NCBI GenBank assembly: GCA_021816925.1
Contig: JAKAWQ010000043.1
Location: 1-33,198 of the forward strand
Reading direction: 5' to 3'
Source of the DNA: Pseudomonadota bacterium
GTDB lineage: Bacteria > Pseudomonadota > Alphaproteobacteria > Acetobacterales > Acetobacteraceae
DNA: 33,198 nucleotides
The translations under genes were made by a program, and so were the position numbers. How positions within the stretch are numbered: position 1 is the first letter of the stretch; the number at the start of each line of letters is the position of its first letter. Under the pieces are notes generated by a model. It was not told where the DNA came from and made no database searches. It saw only the letters and a program-made list of their open reading frames with translations. Below are positions 22,413 to 32,800 of this stretch, in pieces.

Positions 22413-22514
22413 CCGGATCGGCCTCCGGTCGGTCCGGTGTTTCCTCCCCCGATTGCGCGCCGTTCCCCGGCGCGTTCCTGAACGGGCGGCATCCTCGTGG
22501 TGCCGCCCTTTTTT
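22413..22514 (+). ncRNA. Candidate structured small RNA (3' part)
   Basis: Three hairpins follow one another on the plus strand. The first is an 11-bp stem (22413-22423 with 22427-22437, TCC loop) including two G-U pairs. The second is an 8-bp stem (22455-22462 with 22468-22475) closed by a G-U pair. The third is the terminator at 22484-22508 with its U-tract. G-U pairs become A-C mismatches on the other strand, so the structure favours a plus-strand RNA. No gene lies immediately upstream on this strand, so the terminator needs some transcript to end. The 5' end and RNA family are unknown. Confidence 0.35.
22484..22514 (+). terminator. Intrinsic (Rho-independent) terminator
   Basis: A perfect 8-bp GC-rich stem GGGCGGCA / TGCCGCCC (22484-22491 and 22501-22508) with a 9-nt loop, followed immediately by six T residues (22509-22514). 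It works only on the plus strand; on the minus strand no T-tract follows the stem. Confidence 0.78.
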
Positions 22515-22994
22515 CCGAGCATTGCTCAGTCTCACTGATCTGGACCGCACGGGCGAACCCACTGATACCGGCGGCCCAAGGGGCCATCCCTCCCCTCGCG
22601 GCGGTCATCGCGATGCCTCCCTCTCCCCTTGGGAGAGGGTCGGGGTGAGGGCCTCGCGCGTGCTCGGGTCCCATCGCTGACGCGCGACGGGACCCTGCGG
22701 CTGGTGGGGCAGCCACGCGCAAAATCGACGAGATACCAGCCGCCTCACCCTCGTTCGAAGAGTCAGGAATTGAGACCGCTGGCATGAGCGGTGCATTCGA
22801 GTCGGAGCCGGCGCCGTTCTGACCTTCATGAGAACCAGGCAGCGATCGCGCGACACGCCGGCCCGCTGCGGTCGATCCACGAAACGCCTGCCCGTATTCG
22901 GCGGCCGGATTTCCACGGTGGGCATCTCTCCCAGCCCGATCGGCCGGCCCTCATCCCCGCCCCGACGGGCCGGCAGGCAAGCGCTGCGTTGGCT
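22515..22994. other. Gene-free stretch with one REP-like repeat
   Basis: Apart from the hairpin repeat at 22619-22651 I see no supported gene. Open frames on both strands are arginine- and proline-rich shadows. The GNAT gene ends at 22995 on the minus strand. Confidence 0.5.
22619..22651 (+). repeat. REP-like intergenic hairpin repeat, copy 2
   Basis: A perfect 9-bp stem CCCTCTCCC / GGGAGAGGG (22619-22627 and 22631-22639) with a CTT loop is followed by the tail TCGGGGTGAGGG. Stem end and tail match copy 1 at 1916-1960, in the same orientation. Confidence 0.55.
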
Positions 22995-24011
22995 CTACGC
23001 CAGCGCCCGCCAGAAGATCACCGTTGCAGCCGGCGTGCCGGCAGTGTCGTTCGTCGCTCCCGGAATTTTCCCCGCCTCCTCCCAGCCGGCGGTGCGCAAC
23101 AGATGCTCGGCCGGATCGCCTGCGCGTACGGTGCCCGTCAGAAGCCGCCGCCCCACGCGCAAGGCCGCCTGTTCCGTGCGGGCGAGCAAGGCACAACCGA
23201 TGCCTCGGCGCTGCCAGCTCGGCGCTACCAGAAGCCGCTCGAGCCGCGCGTGGTTGGGAGCGGTTTCGGGCAACGCGAGATCGATCTCGGCGCTGCCCGC
23301 GATCACGCCCTCCTGCCAGGCGACAAGAAGGAGGCGCCGGCCGCCGGCCACCGCGGCCGTAACGTCGTGCCAGACAGCGCGGGCGCGCTCGGAAGCGAGC
23401 GGAGCGCGGAAACCGAGATCCGCACCCTCTGCCACGGCGCCGATGAGCGCCGCGGCAAGCAGGCGTTCGGCCGACGCGGCGGCAGCGGCATCGAGCACTT
23501 CGATGGCGAGCCCCGCGAGCGGCTTAGCGTAGCGGAACTCGAGGGATTTCGAGAGATCGTCGAGGATGCGGATCGGGCCCGCCCGCACATAGCTCCGCTT
23601 CTCGTAAAAGTGATGCGCGGCAGCGAAGCGGGTATCGCTCCAGAGCACGACACGCTGAGCACCCTCCTGCCTCGCGCGGGCTTCGGCCGTGTCGAGCAGG
23701 CAATGCGCAAGCCCGCTGCCGCGCCACGGGCGCGCAACATACATGCGCGCAATCTCCCACGCGGCGTCCGCTTTGAGGGGTGCTGCGGCCACCATGCCGA
23801 CGACGGCGCCATCGGCCTCGGCGGCCCAGACCGTGCCCCCCTTGGCCCCATAGTAGGAGGCGAGCCCGCGCAACTCCGGCACCTCGCGATCGACGTCGAG
23901 CACGATGCCGGGATATTCCGCCCAGCAGCCGCCGATCAGGGCAATGAAAGCCTGGGCATCCGCGTCCCGCCCCGACCGAATGCGCAGCTCCTGCACACCG
24001 GGCTCGCGCAT
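22995..24011 (-). CDS. Tandem GNAT-domain N-acetyltransferase
   Basis: A 338-residue protein with two Gcn5-related acetyltransferase domains. The first (about 5-165) has the acetyl-CoA loop region IARMYVARPWRGSGLAHCLL, followed by VVLWSDTRFAAAHHFYEKRS, where the family's HxFYxxxGF motif is expected. The second (about 180-338) has LERLLVAPSWQRRGIGCALL with the RRGIGxxL pyrophosphate-binding loop. The first loop, RPWRGSGLA, departs from the usual Q/RxxGxG/A. The substrate cannot be inferred. Start: ATG at 24011 (MREPGVQELR); the open frame above it overlaps the aminotransferase end and is shadow. It lies 10 bp after the stop of the upstream aminotransferase gene and is cotranscribed with it. 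Confidence 0.9.
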   Translation of the reverse strand: MREPGVQELRIRSGRDADAQAFIALIGGCWAEYPGIVLDVDREVPELRGLASYYGAKGGTVWAAEADGAVVGMVAAAPLKADAAWEIARMYVARPWRGSGLAHCLLDTAEARARQEGAQRVVLWSDTRFAAAHHFYEKRSYVRAGPIRILDDLSKSLEFRYAKPLAGLAIEVLDAAAAASAERLLAAALIGAVAEGADLGFRAPLASERARAVWHDVTAAVAGGRRLLLVAWQEGVIAGSAEIDLALPETAPNHARLERLLVAPSWQRRGIGCALLARTEQAALRVGRRLLTGTVRAGDPAEHLLRTAGWEEAGKIPGATNDTAGTPAATVIFWRALA

Positions 24012-24021
24012 CGCCGCCGCT

Positions 24022-25227
24022 TCACCTGAGCCCCGTGGTGAAGGCGGCGATGCGACTGCAGGCCTCCGTGAGCGAGGCTTCGTCGGTCGCGTAGCTGATG
24101 CGCACATAAGGGCTCATCCCGAACCCCGCCCCGTGCACCAGCGCGACATGCGCCTCCTCGAGCAACGCGAGCGCGAAATCCTGATCGGTCTCGAGCCGCC
24201 GCCCACCCGCACTGGTGCGGCCAAGGCAGCCCCCGATGTTCGGGTAAACGTAGAACGCGCCCTCGGGGCGCCGGCAGGTGATGCCCGGCGCTTCGTTCAG
24301 CATATCGACGACGAGATCCCGCCGCCGGCGATAGATCGTCCGGCGCTCCTCCACCAGCTCCTGCGGACCGTCGAGCGCTGCAGCAGCGGCGGCCTGGCCG
24401 ACGGTGGAAACGCCGGCGGTCGCCTGGCCCTGCATGTTTGTCATCGCCTTGATCAGCGAACGCGGTCCGCCCGCGAAGCCGATGCGCCAGCCCGTCATCG
24501 CGTAGGTCTTCGACACCCCACTCACGGTAACGACGCGATCCGCAAGGTCGGGCGCCGCGGCGGCGAAACTGACGAGGGAAAAATCGTCGTCGTAAACGAG
24601 ATGCTCGTACATGTCGTCCGACGCGACCCAGATCTCCGGATGGCCGCGAATGACGGCGGCAAGCTCTTCCAGCTCCGCCCGAGTGCAGGCGGCACCGGTC
24701 GGGTTGTTGGGCAGATTGAGCACGACGAGCCTGGTCTTCGGCGTGATCGCCGCCTCAAGGTCTTCGGCACGCAGCTTGAAGCCGTTGTTCTCCGGGCAGT
24801 TGACCGCAACCGGCACCCCGCCGGCGAGCCTCGTCATCAGCGGATAGGCGGTCCAGGAGGGGCGCGGGATGACCACCTCGTCGCCGGGATCGACCGTGGC
24901 CATGACGGCATCGTAGAGCACCTGCTTGCCACCATTACCGACCATGATCTGATCGGGCGTGAAATCGAGGCCGTTCTCGCGGCGAAACTTCCTCCGCACC
25001 GCTTCCTTGAGCACGGGCATGCCGTCCTGCGGCGGATATTTCGTTTCGCCTGCCAGCGCTGCGCGGTGCGCCGCCTCGATCGCGTGCGGGGGCGTTGGAA
25101 AATCCGGCTCGCCGATGGCGAGCGAGATCACCTTGGCACCCGCGGCGCTGAGCGCGCGCGCGCGCACCGACATCACGGTCGTCGCCGCTACCGGCGCGGT
25201 GCCGAGCCTCTGCGCAAGCGCGGGCAC
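24022..25227 (-). CDS. Class I pyridoxal-phosphate aminotransferase (second copy)
   Basis: A 401-residue fold-type I enzyme, paralogous to the next gene upstream. Seen: SLAIGEPDFPTP, the cofactor region VGNGGKQVLYDAVMATVDPG, NLPNNPTGAACTRAELEELA, the PLP Schiff-base Lys240 in [20 protein letters not shown], and the C-terminal YVRISYATDEASL with the substrate carboxylate-binding Arg. The family includes aspartate and aromatic aminotransferases. The paralogue keeps the conserved layout, but this copy has SWTAYPLMTR where the first has [10 protein letters not shown], so substrate preference may differ. Start: GTG at 25227, 8 bp after the upstream aminotransferase stop; no ATG suits, and the longer open frame is a shadow. 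It is followed 10 bp later by the double-GNAT gene. Confidence 0.9.
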   Translation of the reverse strand: MPALAQRLGTAPVAATTVMSVRARALSAAGAKVISLAIGEPDFPTPPHAIEAAHRAALAGETKYPPQDGMPVLKEAVRRKFRRENGLDFTPDQIMVGNGGKQVLYDAVMATVDPGDEVVIPRPSWTAYPLMTRLAGGVPVAVNCPENNGFKLRAEDLEAAITPKTRLVVLNLPNNPTGAACTRAELEELAAVIRGHPEIWVASDDMYEHLVYDDDFSLVSFAAAAPDLADRVVTVSGVSKTYAMTGWRIGFAGGPRSLIKAMTNMQGQATAGVSTVGQAAAAAALDGPQELVEERRTIYRRRRDLVVDMLNEAPGITCRRPEGAFYVYPNIGGCLGRTSAGGRRLETDQDFALALLEEAHVALVHGAGFGMSPYVRISYATDEASLTEACSRIAAFTTGLR

Positions 25228-25235
25228 GGCGCGGC

Positions 25236-27387
<2,152 letters not shown>

Positions 27388-27469
27388 GGAAGCCTTCGCC
27401 CGATGATACTCCGGCCCGGCAGGGGTTTCGCTAAGCGGGGGCTTGCCTAAGGGGACGCGAGAGGTTGGC

Positions 27470-28399
27470 ATGGCACGCCTGTTTACGCGGATCTTCTCCC
27501 GCACCGGGAGGGTAAGCGAACCGCAGCCCGACGCGCCACCCGAGCAGCAAGCGCGCGCGGTCCCTCCGGTGCAACCCCCGCCGCCTCTGCCCGAGGCGGC
27601 CCCGCCCGCCACAATCCCCGCTCCGGCGTCCGCCCCACCCGCGGTCGCGGCGGCCGAACGTCCGCCTCCGCCCGCCAGCCCTCCTGCCGCGGCGCCGCGA
27701 CAGGCCCCCCCTCTCCTCACCACCCGCCGCTGGGGCCCGGCCAACCGGCGCGCACCCGAGAGCATCGTCTTCCTCTGCCACGGCATGAACGGCAGCGCCA
27801 ACGGAATCATCCAGATCGCGCCGCAGCTCGGAACGCTGCTCGAGACAACACTCTTCATCGCTCCAAACGGGCCCGAGGTCGCGATATCCGGCAGCGATTC
27901 GCGGCTCTGGTTCGACGCCCGCGACCGCTCGCCGGTCATGCTCGAGGCAGGTGTGCGCGAAGCGGCCGCGGCCCTCGATGCCCTGATCAACGCCGAACTC
28001 GAAAGGGCTGGGCTCGACCGAGATGCCTATGCACTCGTGGGCTACAGCCAGGGCGCGATGACCGCCCTCTTCACCGGCCTCCGCCGCCGGCCTCCGCCGC
28101 GCGCGATCCTCTCGTACGCCGGAGCACTGATCGCACCCGGTACGCTCGATGAGGAAATGACAGGCCCCGTCCCGGTGATGCTGGTGCATGGGCTCGAAGA
28201 TCCGGTCGTGCCGGCCTTCTATTCGCGCGATGCCGAGAAAGCGCTGCGCGCGCTCCGGATCCCCGTGCAGACGATGTACGTGCCGCGGCTCGGCCACGCA
28301 ATCGATGCGGCGGTGGTGCAGGCCGGCAAGCAGTTCCTCGCCCGCTGGCTCGCACCCGAGGCCGTGCCGTCGCGCGCCGCGCGCTCTGCCGATGGCTGA
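27470..28399 (+). CDS. Carboxylesterase/phospholipase-type alpha/beta hydrolase with Pro-rich N-terminus
   Basis: A 309-residue protein whose C-terminal 220 residues are a phospholipase/carboxylesterase (YpfH/EstB-like) domain. Triad: Ser193 in VGYSQGAMTALF, Asp244 in HGLEDPVVP and His276 in RLGHAID. The oxyanion region is FLCHGMNGSANG. Residues about 17-85 are an unusual Pro/Ala-rich stretch (almost half proline in places) after a short basic start MARLFTRIFSRTGR. It has no secretion signature I trust, so it may be a flexible linker or tether. Start: ATG at 27470 with GAGAGG upstream. The last 8 bp overlap the start of a paralogous esterase gene, so the pair is translationally coupled. Natural substrate unknown. 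Confidence 0.88.
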   Translation: MARLFTRIFSRTGRVSEPQPDAPPEQQARAVPPVQPPPPLPEAAPPATIPAPASAPPAVAAAERPPPPASPPAAAPRQAPPLLTTRRWGPANRRAPESIVFLCHGMNGSANGIIQIAPQLGTLLETTLFIAPNGPEVAISGSDSRLWFDARDRSPVMLEAGVREAAAALDALINAELERAGLDRDAYALVGYSQGAMTALFTGLRRRPPPRAILSYAGALIAPGTLDEEMTGPVPVMLVHGLEDPVVPAFYSRDAEKALRALRIPVQTMYVPRLGHAIDAAVVQAGKQFLARWLAPEAVPSRAARSADG

Positions 28400-29060
28400 C
28401 CTCCCGCCGCTCCTCGACGGGCCGCGCTATGGACCGAGGAACGGGCGGAAGCCCGAGCAGCTCGTCGTGCTCTGCCACGGGCTCGGCGCCGACGGCTACG
28501 ACCTGATCGATCTTGCCCCCTATTGGGCCGCCGCCCTCCCGGCCGCCTGCTTCGCCGCCCCGAACGCGCCCGAGCCCCATCCGCTCGCGCCGCAAGGACG
28601 GCAATGGTTCGATATCGCCGACCGCACCCCGGTCCGGCTGGCGGCGGGCGTCCGCCGCGCCGCCCGGCACCTCGACGCCTTCATCGACGCCGAACTCGCC
28701 CGCCTGGCACTCCCACCTGCCGAATACGCCCTGATGGGCTTCAGCCAGGGCGCAATGACCGCCCTTTTCGCCGGGCTCCGCCGCGCCCCGGGCCCGCGCG
28801 CGATCCTCGCCTATTCCGGCGCGCTGGTCGCGCCCGAGACGCTGGCCGCCGAACGCACCAACAACGCCCCCGTGCTGCTCGTGCACGGCGAGGCGGACGA
28901 GGTGCTGCCCGCCTTCCTCTCGCGTGACGCCGAGCGCGCCCTCAGGGCCGAGGGTATCGCGGTCGAGTCGCTCTTTCGTCCGGGGCTCGGCCACGGGATC
29001 GACGATGCCGGCCTCTCCGCCGGCGCGCTCTTCCTCCAGCGCGCCTTCGCCGCCGCCTGA
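28392..29060 (+). CDS. Carboxylesterase/phospholipase-type alpha/beta hydrolase
   Basis: A 222-residue single-domain esterase, the compact length typical of the family. Triad: Ser118 in MGFSQGAMTALF, Asp169 in HGEADEVLP and His201 in GLGHGID. The oxyanion loop is VVLCHGLGADGYD. It aligns end to end with the upstream esterase after that protein's N-terminal extension (matching SQGAMTALF, GLRRxPxPRAIL and AFxSRDAExALRA), so the two arose by tandem duplication. Start: ATG at 28392, overlapping the upstream stop by 8 bp. Members of this family hydrolyse short acyl esters, lysophospholipids or acylated proteins; I cannot choose between them. Confidence 0.92.
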   Translation: MADLPPLLDGPRYGPRNGRKPEQLVVLCHGLGADGYDLIDLAPYWAAALPAACFAAPNAPEPHPLAPQGRQWFDIADRTPVRLAAGVRRAARHLDAFIDAELARLALPPAEYALMGFSQGAMTALFAGLRRAPGPRAILAYSGALVAPETLAAERTNNAPVLLVHGEADEVLPAFLSRDAERALRAEGIAVESLFRPGLGHGIDDAGLSAGALFLQRAFAAA

Positions 29061-29190
29061 GCCGCGCTTGCCGGTTGGCGGCGGCTCTGCGATAAGCGTG
29101 CCCGTCATGGCCGGTGCACGAGAGTTCGCGGGTGGTCAAGGTTCGCGCTACCAAAGCTCGTCCCGCGTGCCGCGCCGATAGGAGCGGCGA

Positions 29191-29751
29191 TTGCCGGACG
29201 GCGGCCAACCATTCCCCGCGCTGGTGCTGAACGCGGATTTCCGCCCCCTCTCCTATTTCCCGCTCTCCCTCTGGGCTTGGCAGGATGCGGTGCGGGCCGT
29301 GTTCCTCGATCGCGTCGCGGTGCTGAACGAGTACGAGGTCGAAGTACACTCGCCCTCGATCACCATGCGCCTGCCCAGCGTGATCGCTCTCAAGGATTAT
29401 ATCCCGACCGCGCGCCGCCCGGCCTTCACGCGCTTCAACGTGTTCCTGCGCGACGCCTTCACCTGCCAGTACTGCAACCTGCGTCATCCCGCGCCCGACC
29501 TCACCTTCGACCATGTCGTGCCGCGCTCGCGGGGCGGCTATACGGTTTGGGAGAACGTCGTCACCGCGTGCGGGACCTGCAACCTGCGCAAGGGCTCGCG
29601 CCTGCCGCGCGAGTGCCGGATGTATCCGCGCGAGATGCCACGCCGCCCGACCACCTGGGAGTTGCAGGAGCGGGGCCGTGCCTTTCCGCCCAACTACCTG
29701 CACGAGAGCTGGCGCGACTATCTCTACTGGGACAGCGAACTGGAAAGTTGA
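29191..29751 (+). CDS. HNH endonuclease family protein
   Basis: A 186-residue protein with an HNH domain of the Cys-coordinated type: Cys92-Cys95 (CQYC), Asp107-His108 (TFDHVVPRSRGG), Asn122 and Cys127-Cys130 (CGTCNLRKG). The N-terminal part (PALVLNADFRPLSYFPLSLW, then QDAVRAVFLDRVAVL) is a conserved extension found in stand-alone bacterial HNH proteins of this kind, which are widespread in alphaproteobacteria and of unclear role. It is not obviously part of an intron, prophage or restriction system here. The start is a TTG at 29191 with AGGAGCGG nine bases upstream; no ATG fits. It lies 130 bp after the esterase pair on the same strand. Confidence 0.9.
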   Translation: MPDGGQPFPALVLNADFRPLSYFPLSLWAWQDAVRAVFLDRVAVLNEYEVEVHSPSITMRLPSVIALKDYIPTARRPAFTRFNVFLRDAFTCQYCNLRHPAPDLTFDHVVPRSRGGYTVWENVVTACGTCNLRKGSRLPRECRMYPREMPRRPTTWELQERGRAFPPNYLHESWRDYLYWDSELES

Positions 29752-29872
29752 TTCGCAACCGGGCGTGTTCGGCATTCGCGCCCGGCTCCCGGGTACCCTA
29801 TAAGCGTCTCTGGCAGGAACGCCGTCGCCTGCACCGATGGGCGCGGCTCACGAAGCCCGGGGGAATGAGGCC

Positions 29873-32800
29873 ATGCACCGGCCCGGCAGCGGGGTGGGAG
29901 GACGGCTGATCGGCGCACTCCGGCGCGATCGCGCGGGCCTGCTCGTCACGACTGCGCTTTCCGCCGCCGTCCTCGCCCTGGTCGCGTTGCCTGCCCGCGC
30001 CCAGCTTGCCCCTGACACGTTGCCCTCAGGGGGCGTGGTGGTGGCCGGGTCGGCCCGGATCGCCGCCGCCGGCACCACCACAACCGTGACGCAAGGCTCG
30101 CCGCGCGCGGCCGTCAACTGGCAAAGCTTCAACGTCGGCTCCGCCGCAACGGTGAACTTCGTCCAGCCTTCGGCGAACGCGGTGACGCTGAACCGCGTGC
30201 TCGCACCCGATCCTTCGGTGATCGCGGGGCGCATCCACGCCAACGGCGGGATCGTCATCACCAACCAATCGGGCGTGGTGTTCACCAACGGCTCCGAGGT
30301 CAACGCCGCGAGCGTCCTCGTCTCCGCCGCCGGCATCACGAACCGCAACTTCATGGCCGGGCGGATGCGCTTCGACATTCCGGCGAAGCCCGGCGCGCGT
30401 ATTGTCAATGCCGGCCGCATCAGTGTGAAAAACGCTGGTCTCTCTGCGCTGGTCGCGCCCGAGGTCGCCAATTCCGGGGTCATCACCGCCAAGCTCGGCC
30501 ACGTGATCCTGGCCGGCGGCGCTAAGGCCGAAACGCTCGACCTTTACGGAGATGGGCTCGTTTCGCTCGACGTCACGCCCGAGGCGCACACCGTCCGCCT
30601 TCCGAACGGAGCGAAGGCAACGGCGCTCGTCACCAATACCGGCACGATCATCGCCCAAGGAGGCACGGTGCTGCTGACCGCGCGGCAGACCGACGGCCTG
30701 GTGCAGGACCTCGTCGATGCCGGCGGGACGATCGACGCGAACAGTATCAGTTCGCATTCCGGAACGATCGCCATCACCGGCATCGGCGGCTCGATCCGTA
30801 TCCCCGGCACGTTGCTGGCCGAAGGAGCCGCGGCCGGAACGAAGGGCGGGGCCATCGCCCTCGATGCGACCGGCACGGTTGCGCTTGCCGGAAGCGCCCG
30901 CCTCGACGCCTCGGGGGCGGCAGGTGGCGGAACCATCGCCGTCGGCACCACCCTCGCGCGCGCCCGCGGCGGGCCGGGCACGCCGGCCGGGCTCACGGCG
31001 AGCCATGTGATCATCGCGCCCGGCGCGCGCCTCGCCGCCAACGCCACGGCCAACGGCAACGGCGGGCGCATCACCGTGCTGAGTCTCGGGAGCACCAGGG
31101 AGGCAGGCACCATCGGAGCCCGCGGCGGAAGGCTGGGCGGCAACGGCGGCAACATCGAGGTGTCGGGGCAGGATCTCTCGCTCTCCGGGCACGTGAACAC
31201 GAGCGCGCCACTCGGCTTGACCGGCTCGATCCTCCTCGATCCCTACAATCTCACGATCGTGGCCAGCGGCACCAACGACGGCGACGTCACATCAACGGGT
31301 ATCCCTTACGGCTTAGGCCCAGGCCAGGACTACACGGTTTCCGCGGACGCGATCGAAGCCCTCAGCGGCAACGTCACGTTGCAGGCGGCCAACAGCCTCG
31401 AGATCGCCACCAACCTCGCGCTCGGGTCCGGCCAGTCGCTGACGCTCCAAGCCGGCAACGACCTGACCATCGATTCCGGCGTCACCGTCTCGGCCAACGG
31501 AAACATCGAGATGGACGCCGCGTCCTCGGCCATTATAGGAAACACCACCACGGGCACGCTCGTCGTGGACGGCACCGTGAACGCAGGCGGCAATCTCAGC
31601 CTCAGCGCCGGCACCGGCGGGATCACCATCAGCGGCAGCATTACGGGCAGCACAGCGTCGCTTACCGCGACGGGAGGCATCTTCGAAGCCGCGGGATCAA
31701 TGACCGCGACCACCCTTTCCGGCACGAGCGCGGGGGCAAGCCTCACCGGCAGCAACAGCATCTCAACGCTCGCGGGCTTCAATTCTTCCGCCGGCGGGAC
31801 CTTCAACCTCGAAGACAAGTCCCCGCTCACCGTGACCGGGCAGGTCATCGTTCCGACGGGCGGATTCCTTGCGATCGAGGCCGACTCGCTCTCGTTCGCA
31901 GGGGCCGGCTCCCTCATCGCCCCAGGCGGGCTCGTGCAGCTCGCCCCCTTCACGACGGCGAATAGCGTGGCGCTCGTCGCAAGCGGCACCGCCGGTTCCG
32001 GGGCGCTCGCACTTACGAACAGCGATCTCGGCCAGATTGATGCCTCCATTCTGCAGATCGGCACCTCAGGAGGCGGGCCGCTCATCATCGGCAATGCCGG
32101 CGATGTCATCACCGTTCCGACCGCGCAACTCGATCTCGAGAGCGGCTCGAGCGTCACCGAAGGAGGCTCGCTTAACGTCGGCGAGTTGACGGGCTCTGTC
32201 GCCTCCGCCGCGCTCAACGGGGCGAACGCCATCGGCACGCTCGGCGCCTTCGCCGCAACCGGCGGCGATTTCTCGCTCACTGAAGCGCGGAACCAGACGC
32301 TCCTGGTAAGTGGTCTTGTCAGCGTGCCAAACGACCAGACCCTGGCGCTCACCGCCGATGGGATCGCCCTCGGCCCAGCCGGCTCGCTCGCCGCCTCCGG
32401 CAGCAATGTTCTCCTGGCGAGCACAAAGCCCGGCCTGGCGCTCGACCTCACCACCGGGATCGGCACGCCTTCTCGAGGGACCTTCGCGCTCGGCGACGCT
32501 GTTGCAAACACCGCCGCCATCACCGCCACAACACTCACGATCGGCGCCGGCACCGCAGGCCCGATCACCATCACCAATGCGATCACCTTTGCCGGCGTGA
32601 GCCTGCTCGATCTCCTGAGCGGCGACGCGCTCACCGAAACCAGCAGCGACAGCCTCTCGGTGGCCACCCTTGCGGCAAACGTTCAGAGCGCGAACCTGCC
32701 CGGCAACAACGCCATCGGCACGCTCGGCGCCGTCACCGCGACCGGCGGCTTCACGCTCGACGATACGAAGAACCTCACCCTCGCCGGCCTGCTCGACGCC

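Noticed and set aside
22199-22925. Open frames in the gene-free gap (plus 22199-22648, minus 22387-22785 and 22605-22925)
   Set aside because: Arg/Pro/Ala-rich shadows; two of them read through the REP-like repeat and give its typical junk peptide (TPTLSQGERE or PDPLPRGEG).
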